Positions 16,542 through 24,488 of a stretch of DNA of 33,807 nt are shown piece after piece. Under the pieces are notes generated by a model, which was given only the letters and a program-made list of their open reading frames with translations, was not told the DNA's origin and made no database searches. The DNA is from Promethearchaeota archaeon (GTDB lineage: Archaea; Asgardarchaeota; Lokiarchaeia; Sigyniarchaeales; SOKP01): assembly GCA_016840545.1 (NCBI GenBank), contig JAEOSD010000010.1, forward strand, positions 1 to 33,807. The letters are read 5' to 3'. The translations under genes were made by a program, and so were the position numbers. The first letter of the stretch is position 1. Each line of letters begins with the position of its first letter.

Positions 16542-17891
16542 TTAATACCACCATGGTGGCAGATCCCATATGTGATTATCGGTACCCTCATCTAATACTG
16601 TGTTGGCTGTATTTCGCCCAATAACATAGCAATTACTGCTTCCAGGTCCAAGCCAGATGGGAGCCATGTCAGCTTGGAAATTGGTCATATCGTTTCCTAT
16701 CATAAACCAATTAGTACATGGAGCCCATAAACCGGGCCAGTCATCTATTCCGATACAGATTCCTGCTAACCCTAGACCTGTAAATTCATTACATATGACT
16801 TGAACATCATGTACCCAAAATCCATATATCCCAGCAAAACTATCCTCTTCCATGATTATATCGTTGTGATAAATCTTTGCTTTAATTGTGGTATCCCGTT
16901 CATAAAATAAGGTATCAAAATCCATTATTTCAATACCAGCGACTAGTGCTTGGATAGTATTATGCCTAATTCGATACGAGCCAAGTTGCTGATAAACATC
17001 AGGCTCTACTCCAATAAGGGGAATATCTCCATGCAAGATAAATACTCCCTCAACGCAGGAAGAAAGTTCATTATAGGAAAATTCTAAAATGGAACCAAAA
17101 TTATCAATTAATTGTATACCGACTGAAACAGAATTAAGCTTATTGTTTATGAAGCTTAATTTTCCATCTAATAAACCAGCTACCACAAAACTCGTCATAG
17201 TATCTTCAAATGAACAAGAAATTATTCTATGTTTCCCATATACTGGATCAGCAGAAATCATGAAACCACCAGGCTCATTAAGATATTCTCGACCACCAAT
17301 AACATTGCCCTGAGCATTACCGTTATGCCCTTTAAACTTAACAGATTTAAATAGTGAGTTTGAGTGCCCTGCTATTCTTACTATATTACTAACCGCAGTA
17401 GATGTCTCATAAAATGTTTGCCAGGGATAAGCTGGATCGAGTGCCGTGATTTCAAAGGTCAAATCACAAATCTTAATATCACAGTCTTCAAAAAGAAACC
17501 AAATAGAGAAAGGATAAAGAGTAGACGGATCCTCAGGATCAGTTTGGATTAGTTCTATCCCCGCGAGACTCGGATTCAATCCACGTAAAGTATCAATTTT
17601 AGTTAAATCCATACCTGCTCCTTTAAATACACCATTAAAGTTCTGAACGATAATATTATTCGCATAAAATTGTCCAGCAGTAAGTTGGACTATACATCCC
17701 TGTCCTGTTGCGATAGCATCATTGAATGCAGCCTGGATGTTGGCAGTATCATCTCCACCAGAAGGAGACACAAGAAAAGTTTTTGGCCGGGACCACGTAC
17801 TTGCAGGTTGAACTACAAAAGCTAGGAATCCTAATGTAACTCCTAATGTCATTAGTACTAGAATAAAAGTTGATTTTGTACTTTTTTTCAT
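16542..17891 (-). CDS. Exported right-handed beta-helix (pectate-lyase-like) protein 1
   Basis: 449 residues. An N-terminal Sec signal peptide (basic MKKSTKS, then a hydrophobic stretch to about residue 30) shows export. The mature part has the Pectate_lyase_3-type opening DTANIQAAFNDAIATGQGCI with the FKGAG turn, then short strand repeats of a parallel beta-helix. It ends APIWLGPGSSNCYVIGR, shared with the paralog at 18971. There is no C-terminal membrane anchor or obvious catalytic cluster, so it may be an adhesin, capsule-binding or glycan-acting protein. Divergent from regulator 1 across a 268-nt control region; followed by element copy A. Confidence 0.85.
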   Translation of the reverse strand: MKKSTKSTFILVLMTLGVTLGFLAFVVQPASTWSRPKTFLVSPSGGDDTANIQAAFNDAIATGQGCIVQLTAGQFYANNIIVQNFNGVFKGAGMDLTKIDTLRGLNPSLAGIELIQTDPEDPSTLYPFSIWFLFEDCDIKICDLTFEITALDPAYPWQTFYETSTAVSNIVRIAGHSNSLFKSVKFKGHNGNAQGNVIGGREYLNEPGGFMISADPVYGKHRIISCSFEDTMTSFVVAGLLDGKLSFINNKLNSVSVGIQLIDNFGSILEFSYNELSSCVEGVFILHGDIPLIGVEPDVYQQLGSYRIRHNTIQALVAGIEIMDFDTLFYERDTTIKAKIYHNDIIMEEDSFAGIYGFWVHDVQVICNEFTGLGLAGICIGIDDWPGLWAPCTNWFMIGNDMTNFQADMAPIWLGPGSSNCYVIGRNTANTVLDEGTDNHIWDLPPWWY

Positions 17892-17940
17892 ATTTTTCGC
17901 ACTTTTTTTTCTATTATTTTATAAATTATACAACACTTTA

Positions 17941-17967
17941 GTTGCATTGATTTAAATATTATGCAAC
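17941..17967. promoter_or_regulatory. Operator dyad 1a, GTTGCAT-N13-ATGCAAC
   Basis: A perfect 7-bp inverted repeat with a 13-bp AT-rich spacer. Half-sites are two helical turns apart, as expected for a dimeric winged-helix regulator. The second dyad begins 33 bp further on (about three turns). It is upstream of both divergent promoters. Binding by the adjacent regulator is inferred. Confidence 0.7.
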
Positions 17968-17973
17968 GGGTTA

Positions 17974-17999
17974 GTTGCATTAATTAAAAAATATGCAAC
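17974..17999. promoter_or_regulatory. Operator dyad 1b, GTTGCAT-N12-ATGCAAC
   Basis: The second perfect copy of the same 7-bp half-sites with a 12-bp spacer, just upstream of the TATATAAA box of regulator 1. Two copies of such a long exact dyad in 59 bp are unlikely by chance in this AT-rich DNA. Confidence 0.7.
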
Positions 18000-18159
18000 G
18001 ATCCATATATAAATCTTATGATCAAAAATTAAATTATAAATATTCATTTTATAAGAAAGAATAAATATAAGGCCGTACAATTTGTTATTAAGGAACAGAA
18101 ATATTTTTATTCATAAAGGAAAGAAAAAAAGAAAAAATCAGATAAAGGATGGGTAGGTA

Positions 18160-18864
18160 ATGTCGATAAAAAAAGAAATAAAAACTTTTTTTCCAAGTAC
18201 AGAGGAATCTTGGGAAGAATTAATAGATAAACACCCCTTACGGTATGATGTTTGGATGATTCTACAAATTTATCATGAGAAACACGTATCTGACATAGCT
18301 AAATTAACAAAAAGAAACAAATCTACGCTATCAAGAGTTTTACGAAGTATGGAGGAAGATGGGCTCGTACTCTCGAGGAAAGAAAATTTATTAAAAGAAG
18401 GAAAGATTCCTGCAAAATATTATCGTATTAATCCTGAAATTCAGGAGGAGGTGCCAGATTTTGAGGATATACTTTCTTCGAATGATCCCCAAAAACTTCT
18501 AAACTTCTATGAATATGAGCTTACAAATTATCAGAAGGCAATTTATAATGGCAAAAAATTACTCGATTATTTAAATCCTTTATTAAATCACTTGAAGGAT
18601 AATTTGGATGATATTGAAGAAGCTAAACAGATATATGCTAAGTATTGGTTAAATATATCACGACCGTGGTTTAATCTCATATATTTAGATGAAGAATGCT
18701 ATGAAAAATTTTTCGATATACGGTTAGAATATATGCTAAAGTTAGAAAAGCTTGCAAGGGAACATAAATTGGATACCAATAGCGCATTCATTTATTTCGA
18801 TTTTTCATTACCGCTAAAATCTATATTTGAATTGAAAAAACAAGAAAAACAAAAATATGAATAA
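18160..18864 (+). CDS. Winged-helix transcription regulator 1 with conserved helical C-terminal domain
   Basis: 234 residues. The N-terminal ~100 residues form an ArsR/MarR/TrmB-like winged helix: PLRYDVWMILQIYHEKHVSD, recognition helix KSTLSRVLRSMEEDGLV, wing, and KYYRIN. The C-terminal ~120 residues are helical and shared with regulator 2, including the block RPWFNLIYLDEECYEKFFDI and LEYMLKLEKLAREH. This block is not a sensor family I recognise. Divergent from beta-helix 1; both genes share a region with two strong dyads, so it likely controls itself and its neighbour. It is convergent with beta-helix 2 across element copy B. Confidence 0.82.
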   Translation: MSIKKEIKTFFPSTEESWEELIDKHPLRYDVWMILQIYHEKHVSDIAKLTKRNKSTLSRVLRSMEEDGLVLSRKENLLKEGKIPAKYYRINPEIQEEVPDFEDILSSNDPQKLLNFYEYELTNYQKAIYNGKKLLDYLNPLLNHLKDNLDDIEEAKQIYAKYWLNISRPWFNLIYLDEECYEKFFDIRLEYMLKLEKLAREHKLDTNSAFIYFDFSLPLKSIFELKKQEKQKYE

Positions 18865-18892
18865 CAAAATTTAAAAATAAGAAAAAAGTAAT

Positions 18893-18965
18893 ATAGAATG
18901 GAGGATAATTGGTTTAGGTGTGGTCATTCGAGAAGCCATTTTTCTAAACTGAGTCCTCCTTTTTC
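18893..18965 (-). repeat. Nested inverted-repeat element, copy B
   Basis: Outer stem GGAGGA/TCCTCC (18900-18905 with 18954-18959), middle stem GTTTAG/CTAAAC (18912-18917 with 18944-18949), and the apical core on the minus strand TGGCTTCTCGAATGACCACA, which is identical to copy C apart from its edge. It lies 12 nt after the stop of beta-helix 2 and about 30 nt after the stop of regulator 1, and a U-run follows on the minus strand. It lies in a convergent gap like copy A. Confidence 0.78.
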
Positions 18966-18970
18966 CATAT

Positions 18971-20368
18971 TTAAAAATATTTCATTAATTCCTTCTTCTG
19001 CTCCATTGCTTCTTGAATCTCTTGACCTATTACAGGCCCTTGAATTTTACTCACACCTATTAAAATGTTATTTGTGCCATAATCTGCAACCATGTCATTA
19101 GCATGACCTAAAACAATGCAATTTGCGGAGGCTCCGCCTAACCAAATAGGGGCTATTCCCGGAACGAACCCCCACATACCGTTATAATCTGCAACTTCCC
19201 ATCCTTGGAAATTATTGCCAATGATCATTATTCCATCCGTAGGCTCGTACACTCCAACGGCCATCCCAAAAGGACCTGTTCCTTTTATTTTATTATTAGC
19301 TATTAAAACACTCTTACCACCATCAATCCATAACCCAGGCCCATAAAATGAATCTTCACTGTAAAGTTCATTATGAGTTACCACATAGTTTTGCTCTAAG
19401 AAAGTATAGTCATATATTTCGACGGCAGCAGTCCAGCCATCTACTGGATTAGTAGCCTTATTATGCTCGATTAGATAATTATTTGAATAAGTAAATGGCG
19501 TTCCATAGGTTCCAATAATTCCGCTGTTTATCCCGATGTTACGAGAAATTTTAGCATTAGTATATTGACAATTGACAATTGTTGTGCCCCTAATTAAAGA
19601 ATTTTCAAAAGTATTGTAAGAAATATCAATAATCGAATTCGTTAAACCGTATATTGCAATGGGTTGGAAACTATTTGCTATGTAGCAATCACTAATAGAA
19701 ATATCGCCTGATATTGCATGTGGTGTCCACAATGTTATAGGTTCAAGAATATTTGGCACAGATTGTCCCCAAGAATTGATATAGTATTCTCCTAAAATTT
19801 CAATTCCATCTAATTTTACATTATAAAAATATTCTCCCAAATATTGTTCAATACCTATAATAGAGTAAAAAGATTCGTCCATATTGTAAGCCCAAGGCCA
19901 AGAATCCCATAACTCCGTTTTACCAATAGCCTTAAATGTGATATCTGCAACTTCAAGCTTTGCTGGAACCTCTGGATTAGTTCCAATACTTTCCAAGTGA
20001 AAAACAAAAAAATCTGGATAGGGGTCTGCGGGGAATGGATCGCTGTCAGAATGCTCATTTACAACGATTGTCTTACCTTTTCCTTGACCTTTAAAAATTC
20101 CGTCAAAATCAGTTATATAGATTGTATTTTTGATATAAAAGATCCCTTCTCCTAGAATGATACTACTTCCTGATCCTGCGGAAGATGCGGCATCAAAAGC
20201 ATTTTGGATAGCTATTGTATCAGTATCCCCTGTAATATCCCAAGAGGGATCCACATATATAACTTCTGAATCTGCTCTGGTCGTGCCAATAGCAAAAATA
20301 AAAAATCCCATAATCATTGCTAATGCTAAAATTGCGACTAATGGTTTCGATTTTGTTTTTATTTTCAT
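18971..20368 (-). CDS. Exported right-handed beta-helix (pectate-lyase-like) protein 2
   Basis: 465 residues with a signal peptide (MKIKTKSKP, then hydrophobic to about residue 32, cleavage near TTRADS). It is a paralog of the protein at 16542: same start (TIAIQNAFDAASSAGSGSSI, then FKGQGKG), parallel beta-helix repeats, and the end APIWLGGASANCIVLGH. It is more divergent in the middle, with an additional charged tail (QEIQEAMEQKKELMKYF). No membrane anchor. GGAGT sits 7 nt before the ATG and a TATAAAA box ~40 nt before it. Element copy C is directly upstream and copy B directly downstream. Confidence 0.85.
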   Translation of the reverse strand: MKIKTKSKPLVAILALAMIMGFFIFAIGTTRADSEVIYVDPSWDITGDTDTIAIQNAFDAASSAGSGSSIILGEGIFYIKNTIYITDFDGIFKGQGKGKTIVVNEHSDSDPFPADPYPDFFVFHLESIGTNPEVPAKLEVADITFKAIGKTELWDSWPWAYNMDESFYSIIGIEQYLGEYFYNVKLDGIEILGEYYINSWGQSVPNILEPITLWTPHAISGDISISDCYIANSFQPIAIYGLTNSIIDISYNTFENSLIRGTTIVNCQYTNAKISRNIGINSGIIGTYGTPFTYSNNYLIEHNKATNPVDGWTAAVEIYDYTFLEQNYVVTHNELYSEDSFYGPGLWIDGGKSVLIANNKIKGTGPFGMAVGVYEPTDGIMIIGNNFQGWEVADYNGMWGFVPGIAPIWLGGASANCIVLGHANDMVADYGTNNILIGVSKIQGPVIGQEIQEAMEQKKELMKYF

Positions 20369-20433
20369 TTTTTTACTCCAAATATTTTTTTATTTTCAAT
20401 TTTACATTTTATAATAGAATGAAAAAATAATTA

Positions 20434-20507
20434 TATAGAATGGAGGATAATTGGTTTAGGTGTGGTCATTCGAGAAGCCACTTTGCTAAACTTCCTCCAT
20501 TTCTATA
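20434..20507 (-). repeat. Nested inverted-repeat element, copy C (best preserved)
   Basis: The longest stem of the three: TATAGAATGGAGGA at 20434-20447 pairs with TCCTCCA plus TTTCTATA at 20493-20507, with one bulged base. The middle stem is GTTTAG/CTAAAC (20454-20459 with 20486-20491). The apical core is GTGGCTTCTCGAATGACCAC on the minus strand, where GTGG also pairs with CCAC. It stands 68 nt after the stop of the Ca-loop protein gene and just upstream of the promoter of beta-helix 2, so it could insulate the two. Confidence 0.8.
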
Positions 20508-20574
20508 GGTTTGATTTAAGATTTCAACCATCCTGAATAGTCTCCTTATATTGGAATTTAAATTATTTCTGCGT

Positions 20575-21306
20575 CTAATGAAGAATTATGTTATCTATTA
20601 ATGTTATTCCATTTAAACCATAAAGGTTATAATTTGGATTCGACCCGGAATAATCTTCGCCTACTATAACCAAATAGTGGATTGTATGCATTTTTGCTGT
20701 CTCTCCTACTTCCCAAGAGTCATATGGATTTACAAACTCCCCTGATCCACTACCACATATTAAAACTGATTCTAAGGTGAAAGTTACCCAAACATACCAC
20801 CACCATGGCATATATTTAATGTTTCCATCTTCATCAAAATCATCAGGTCCAAGGGTATCTAAATCAATTGTGAATCTTAACTGATATATATAATCCATAA
20901 CTCCAAAAAGTACTGGTGTACCTGCAGGAATAGGTCCGGCGGGAATAAAAACATAAAATGGAGCATCTTTCATACGCAAATTAACGGAAACCAGAACTTT
21001 ATTATCTTTTAGTATTCTCTCCGCTACAAATCCATCATAATCACAGTCCAATGGTGGCTTGTAATACCCCCATGGAACATAAGATGGATCAATTAAATGA
21101 GGTTGTATTGCTAGATTTCTCTCAAAATCCACCATATAACCCACTGGTTGATCATCCACAAGATTATTAGCGATTAGCCAATCCTCTATTGGTCTAATTT
21201 TTATTTTTCCTTTTCCTCTATGTGCCACAGCTGCTGGAATGAAACTAAAAATGACTGTTATTACTATTACTAATAATGCTATTCTTTTTATTTTCAATTT
21301 TTCCAT
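20575..21306 (-). CDS. Exported protein with Ca-loop-like motifs, unknown function
   Basis: 243 residues. A clear signal peptide ends AAVAHR, giving cleavage near residue 28. The mature part is rich in aromatic and acidic residues, with tryptophan clusters (MPWWWYVWVTF). Two D-x-D-x-D-G-like stretches (DCDYDGF near residue 88 and DDFDEDGNIKY near residue 158) resemble Ca-binding loops. No membrane anchor at the C-terminus. No family recognised. A GAGTGA run precedes the start. It is divergent from regulator 2, followed by element copy C and the beta-helix 2 gene on the same strand, so the two exported proteins may be co-expressed. Confidence 0.7.
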   Translation of the reverse strand: MEKLKIKRIALLVIVITVIFSFIPAAVAHRGKGKIKIRPIEDWLIANNLVDDQPVGYMVDFERNLAIQPHLIDPSYVPWGYYKPPLDCDYDGFVAERILKDNKVLVSVNLRMKDAPFYVFIPAGPIPAGTPVLFGVMDYIYQLRFTIDLDTLGPDDFDEDGNIKYMPWWWYVWVTFTLESVLICGSGSGEFVNPYDSWEVGETAKMHTIHYLVIVGEDYSGSNPNYNLYGLNGITLIDNIILH

Positions 21307-21350
21307 TTTTTTTTCACTCTTTTTTTTTAATTAAATTATGATATTGAGCA

Positions 21351-21377
21351 ATCCCAATAATATGGTAAAAATGAGAC
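21351..21377. promoter_or_regulatory. Degenerate operator dyad 2, ATCCCAA-N13-ATGAGAC
   Basis: Aligned base for base with the dyad at 24462-24488, this site keeps the 13-bp spacing but has changed half-sites. It lies in the 246-nt gap between the Ca-loop protein gene and regulator 2. The flanking GACGGCTCAT and the downstream TATA region are the same as in the third cassette. It could be a decayed or altered-specificity operator. Confidence 0.45.
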
Positions 21378-21552
21378 GGCTCATCATCATTAATATATGG
21401 GAAAGATTTATATTTAAATATTGTGATCATCTTTATAGAGAAAAAAAAACAAAGTTTTATTTAAAGTATGAAAAAGACTGTTTTACCTATTAATTTTAAA
21501 AAATAATTGTTCTATATTAAAAAATTACAATTCAACGGGATATTAGATTAAA
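21371..21552 (+). repeat. Duplicated promoter-leader segment, copy 1
   Basis: 182 nt directly before the regulator 2 start, matching 181 nt before the truncated regulator 3 at about four-fifths of positions by eye, with almost no gaps. Blocks such as TAATATATGGGAAAGATTTA and AATTGTTCTATATTAAAAA are identical. Conservation runs straight into the coding region, showing a duplication that carried the promoter along. Confidence 0.8.
21407..21420 (+). promoter_or_regulatory. TATA-like promoter of regulator 2
   Basis: TTTATATTTAAATA, followed 4 nt later by TGATCA, which is also placed just after the TATA of regulators 1 and 3. A start of transcription near 21435 would give a ~115-nt leader. The leader is conserved with cassette 3 and contains the dyad AATTGT-N16-ACAATT (21505-21532). 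Confidence 0.5.
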
Positions 21553-22317
21553 ATGAGTAAAGATAATAACGACAAAAATAAATTAAATTTAAAAAATATA
21601 ACTACTAAGCAGGAAATGTATAAAGACGTAATTCTGGAAGAAGACTGGCTAAATTTAATCGACAAGCATGAATTACGCTATGAAATTTGGGCGATTCTCA
21701 AATTATATAATGAACTGAATGTTACAGAAATTTCCCATTTAGTAAAACAAAGCAAATCTACCGTGTCAAGAGTATTAATAGGGATGAAAAAGGATGGATT
21801 GATTATATCAAGAAGAGGTGTAACCAAAGAAGGTGAAGGAGAAAAAATCCCGCCAAAATACTATCGTATAAACGAAGAATTTAAAGCAAAATTTGAAGGT
21901 GAAATAGGTGAACTTGAAATTCCTACTGATCCTCAAAAACTTCGTGAATTTTTCATTTCAGAGATTATGAATTTCAGAAATGCTATTTACAATATTCATA
22001 AATTACTTGATTTTATGGATCCTTTATTAAACATTTTTGAAGATCAATTAGAGGATATAAATAGAGCAAAAAGTATTTATAGCACATATCTTTCTGGCAA
22101 AAATGAACCATGGTTTAATCTACTGTATTTTGATCATGAACGATATGAACAGTTTTTAGATATACGGTTAGAATATTTGCTAAAATTAGAAAAACTTGCT
22201 AGGGAGCAAGAATTAAACCCTAAAAATGCCTTTGTCTATTTAGATGCCTCATTACCGCTAAAAGCGATAATTGAACTGAAAAAAAACAAACTTTTAAAAT
22301 CAAAAAAAAGTTTATAA
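21553..22317 (+). CDS. Winged-helix transcription regulator 2 (full length)
   Basis: 254 residues. A polar N-terminal arm (MSKDNNDKNKLNLKN) leads into a winged helix with KHELRYEIWAILKLYNELNV, recognition helix KSTVSRVLIGMKKDGLI and KYYRIN. The C-terminal domain is the same as in regulator 1, with EPWFNLLYFDHERYEQFLDI and LEYLLKLEKLAREQ. Close paralog of the truncated gene at 24663 over the first ~110 residues. It is divergent from the Ca-loop protein and convergent with the propeller protein. Likely controls its divergent neighbours through the dyad in the gap. Confidence 0.82.
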   Translation: MSKDNNDKNKLNLKNITTKQEMYKDVILEEDWLNLIDKHELRYEIWAILKLYNELNVTEISHLVKQSKSTVSRVLIGMKKDGLIISRRGVTKEGEGEKIPPKYYRINEEFKAKFEGEIGELEIPTDPQKLREFFISEIMNFRNAIYNIHKLLDFMDPLLNIFEDQLEDINRAKSIYSTYLSGKNEPWFNLLYFDHERYEQFLDIRLEYLLKLEKLAREQELNPKNAFVYLDASLPLKAIIELKKNKLLKSKKSL

Positions 22318-22414
22318 AAAGATTTTTTACACATAAATATACTTCTAAAGAAATGATGAGATTTTGATTTTAAAAAAAATCATCCTAACTAAAAATTGAT
22401 TAAAAAAAAGATAT

Positions 22415-24391
22415 TTAATTATTTTTAATTATTTTTTTTTTGCGTTTTTTTTCAGGTTTTCCTTCATCTTCATTTTTACCTAGCTTTCGCTTAATAAGCC
22501 AGAACGCAAGTCCAACTACGCCTGATACAGAAGCGGTAATTATAGTATTCCTAATAATTTTCTCTGTCTCGCGCTGTTCAGCTTGTGTATCTTTTTGTAA
22601 CACCACTTGTTCAGAATCTAAGTGTCCCAAAGTATCAGTTACATAAAATTTAATTGTTACTTCTCCATCTGGAAGAGCTTTCCATGCCGATGGGTCGATT
22701 ACACCCGCATTACTGTAAAAATAATGACTTGGTCCATCATTTAAGGTGTACCATCTTTGGGCGATGTGTGGTTCATCTATATCGAGGTCATATGCTGGCG
22801 CACTATCCCAAACTTCATTGGTTGATGGACTTTGGATTGTTATTCTAGGATTAGTATCATCTGTTGTGAAGGTGAACGATTTACTGTCTGAAATGTATGG
22901 CGTAGTAGTTGTAGCAGACACATGAAGGATATGATCTTTATCCTCAGAAGGAAGCTTAATGATAGTTGATTCAGACCATGGTTCGTTAGGATCACTATCC
23001 CAATGATAAAGTACGCTCTCAAGCAATACAAATTCACTTTTCAGGTCAACATTTATTATAGTATCGCTTTCAAGCACTGAATACTCTGATGGTGAAATGA
23101 GATGAAAATCTAACTGTTCTGGATTTGCATCCCATTTTATTAAAGCATAGCGACTATTTATGTGTCCACAAGTATAGACATAGTTGGAGTCACCCTTTAT
23201 ATTGGTTCCATATGCATTACCTGTAATAGCAGGTGGAAATACTGGTCCCCAAGTGGAATTCCACACCTGATTTCCATAATTATCCCATTTCACGAGTAAT
23301 AGGTCACTATCAGAATCAGCATAAGAGTCGGTATAACCAGTCGTGTAGAGATAATTACCATATCCCCATAGCGACCATGCACTATCATCGAGTGCTCCCC
23401 CCCAAGTTTGATTCCAAACTTCTTTCACAGTACCACCTTCTTCCTGCCATTTCACAAGGAGTAGATCTTTACCTCCATTTCCATCACTTTTCGTAAATCC
23501 ACTTGTATAGATACTATTTCCGTCCAACCATATTTCCTGTCCTCCGTCATCATCATCTCCAGCCCATACTGTCTCCCATTTCCAACCTCTATCTTGAAAT
23601 GGACCAGCAAAAACATACTTTTTCAAAAATAAATCACTGTTTCCACTTCCTCTTCCAGTTATTCCACAGAGGTAGACTGCTCCTCCTGTGAATTGACCAA
23701 GATAGTATCCTGCCATTGAATAGTAGATATCATCGTGTAGTCCTCCAAAAGTAGTATTCCCTAGAGCTTCTCCGGTTGTATCATCCCAAGTTACAAGTAC
23801 AGCATCTGCATCTCCCGTTGTGGTATGTCCACATGTATAAAGATATTGCCCTGCTGCGAAAACTGCAGATGGTGCATCATAACCTGGACCCCCCCAAGTA
23901 CCAACCCATAAACGATTACCATCTGTATCCCATTTAATTAGTACAAAATCGTACTGATCACCATCTTTGTTTGTAATTCCACAAGTGTAAATATATCCTC
24001 CATAACCCCATACGTTAGTACCCTGTTCTATAGTGTATTCGCCATCCCCAGCATACGCTTTGCTCCAGATGACATTGCCATTACTATCCCATTTCGTTAA
24101 GAGCAAATCCCATCCTGTCAGATGCATCATATCCAAGTTTTCATAACTCCCACATGTATACCAGAATGTTCCATCACCCCAAATAGCATTATAATAATCA
24201 TCCCATACTGACTGGCTTACTCTATACCAAACTATATTTGTTTGAGAACTCTTCAGTTTAGTAAAAGTGTCATTACTCAGCTCATTGTATCTTGAGGTAT
24301 ATAGTATAATTCGATTTGTATCAAAAGTAAGAAGTAATGGGAAAATTAGGAATAACATCAATACTAAAATACCAAAATTATTTTTTTTCAA
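22415..24391 (-). CDS. Membrane-anchored surface protein with seven propeller-type repeats and Ig-like domains
   Basis: 658 residues, TTG start. A signal peptide (KKNNFGILVLMLFLIFPLLL) is followed by seven repeats ending in the pattern Y-x-x-G-x-T...D-x-L-L-x-K-W-D-x-x-G-N-x-x-W (for example YLYTTGYTDSYADSDSDLLL), as in SBBP-type beta-propellers; seven fits one closed propeller. Two Ig-like domains follow (from about residues 425 and 515). Then one membrane helix (IITASVSGVVGLAFWLIKRK) and a lysine/glutamate-rich cytoplasmic tail (KKRKKKIIKNN). It is probably displayed outside the cell; ligand unknown. Divergent from truncated regulator 3. No structured element follows its stop, unlike the other exported genes. 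Confidence 0.85.
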   Translation of the reverse strand: MKKNNFGILVLMLFLIFPLLLTFDTNRIILYTSRYNELSNDTFTKLKSSQTNIVWYRVSQSVWDDYYNAIWGDGTFWYTCGSYENLDMMHLTGWDLLLTKWDSNGNVIWSKAYAGDGEYTIEQGTNVWGYGGYIYTCGITNKDGDQYDFVLIKWDTDGNRLWVGTWGGPGYDAPSAVFAAGQYLYTCGHTTTGDADAVLVTWDDTTGEALGNTTFGGLHDDIYYSMAGYYLGQFTGGAVYLCGITGRGSGNSDLFLKKYVFAGPFQDRGWKWETVWAGDDDDGGQEIWLDGNSIYTSGFTKSDGNGGKDLLLVKWQEEGGTVKEVWNQTWGGALDDSAWSLWGYGNYLYTTGYTDSYADSDSDLLLVKWDNYGNQVWNSTWGPVFPPAITGNAYGTNIKGDSNYVYTCGHINSRYALIKWDANPEQLDFHLISPSEYSVLESDTIINVDLKSEFVLLESVLYHWDSDPNEPWSESTIIKLPSEDKDHILHVSATTTTPYISDSKSFTFTTDDTNPRITIQSPSTNEVWDSAPAYDLDIDEPHIAQRWYTLNDGPSHYFYSNAGVIDPSAWKALPDGEVTIKFYVTDTLGHLDSEQVVLQKDTQAEQRETEKIIRNTIITASVSGVVGLAFWLIKRKLGKNEDEGKPEKKRKKKIIKNN

Positions 24392-24461
24392 TTGTTTTCG
24401 CCTACTTAATATCGTTTAATGATTTTTTTTATATCATTTTTTAAAATTAAATTTTAGGGCT

Positions 24462-24488
24462 GTCCCATTGAGATGGTCTATATGGGAC
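24462..24488. promoter_or_regulatory. Operator dyad 3, GTCCCAT-N13-ATGGGAC
   Basis: A perfect 7-bp inverted repeat with a 13-bp spacer, the same geometry as dyad 1a but a different half-site (GTCCCAT instead of GTTGCAT). Pairing nearly extends outward by GC/GC around one mismatch. It sits ahead of the TTTATATTTAAA box of regulator 3 and behind the propeller gene. Confidence 0.7.

Larger units (their letters stand above)
17892..18159. promoter_or_regulatory. Divergent control region between beta-helix 1 and regulator 1
   Basis: It holds two GTTGCAT/ATGCAAC dyads (17941-17999) and a minus-strand TATA-like box (ATTTATAAAATAA, ~17915-17930) ahead of the beta-helix gene. A plus-strand TATATAAA (18006-18013) followed by TGATCA (18019-18024) stands ahead of regulator 1. 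The dyads lie between the two promoters, so one protein could control both. The plus leader is about 120 nt. The regulator's start at 18160 has GGTAGGT-like sequence just before it. Confidence 0.6.

Noticed and set aside
16422-20507. The three repeats as a CRISPR array or a mobile element
   Set aside because: Copies are 1.5-2.5 kb apart with genes between, and no cas gene, transposase or target-site duplication was seen.
22356-22385. GATGA/TCATC inverted repeat as a fourth copy of the structured element
   Set aside because: It lacks the GTTTAG stem and the conserved core; at most a simple terminator between convergent genes.
23233-23691. Plus-strand ORFs rich in His, Tyr and Pro
   Set aside because: Antisense shadows of the propeller gene repeats; the repeat origin explains their composition.
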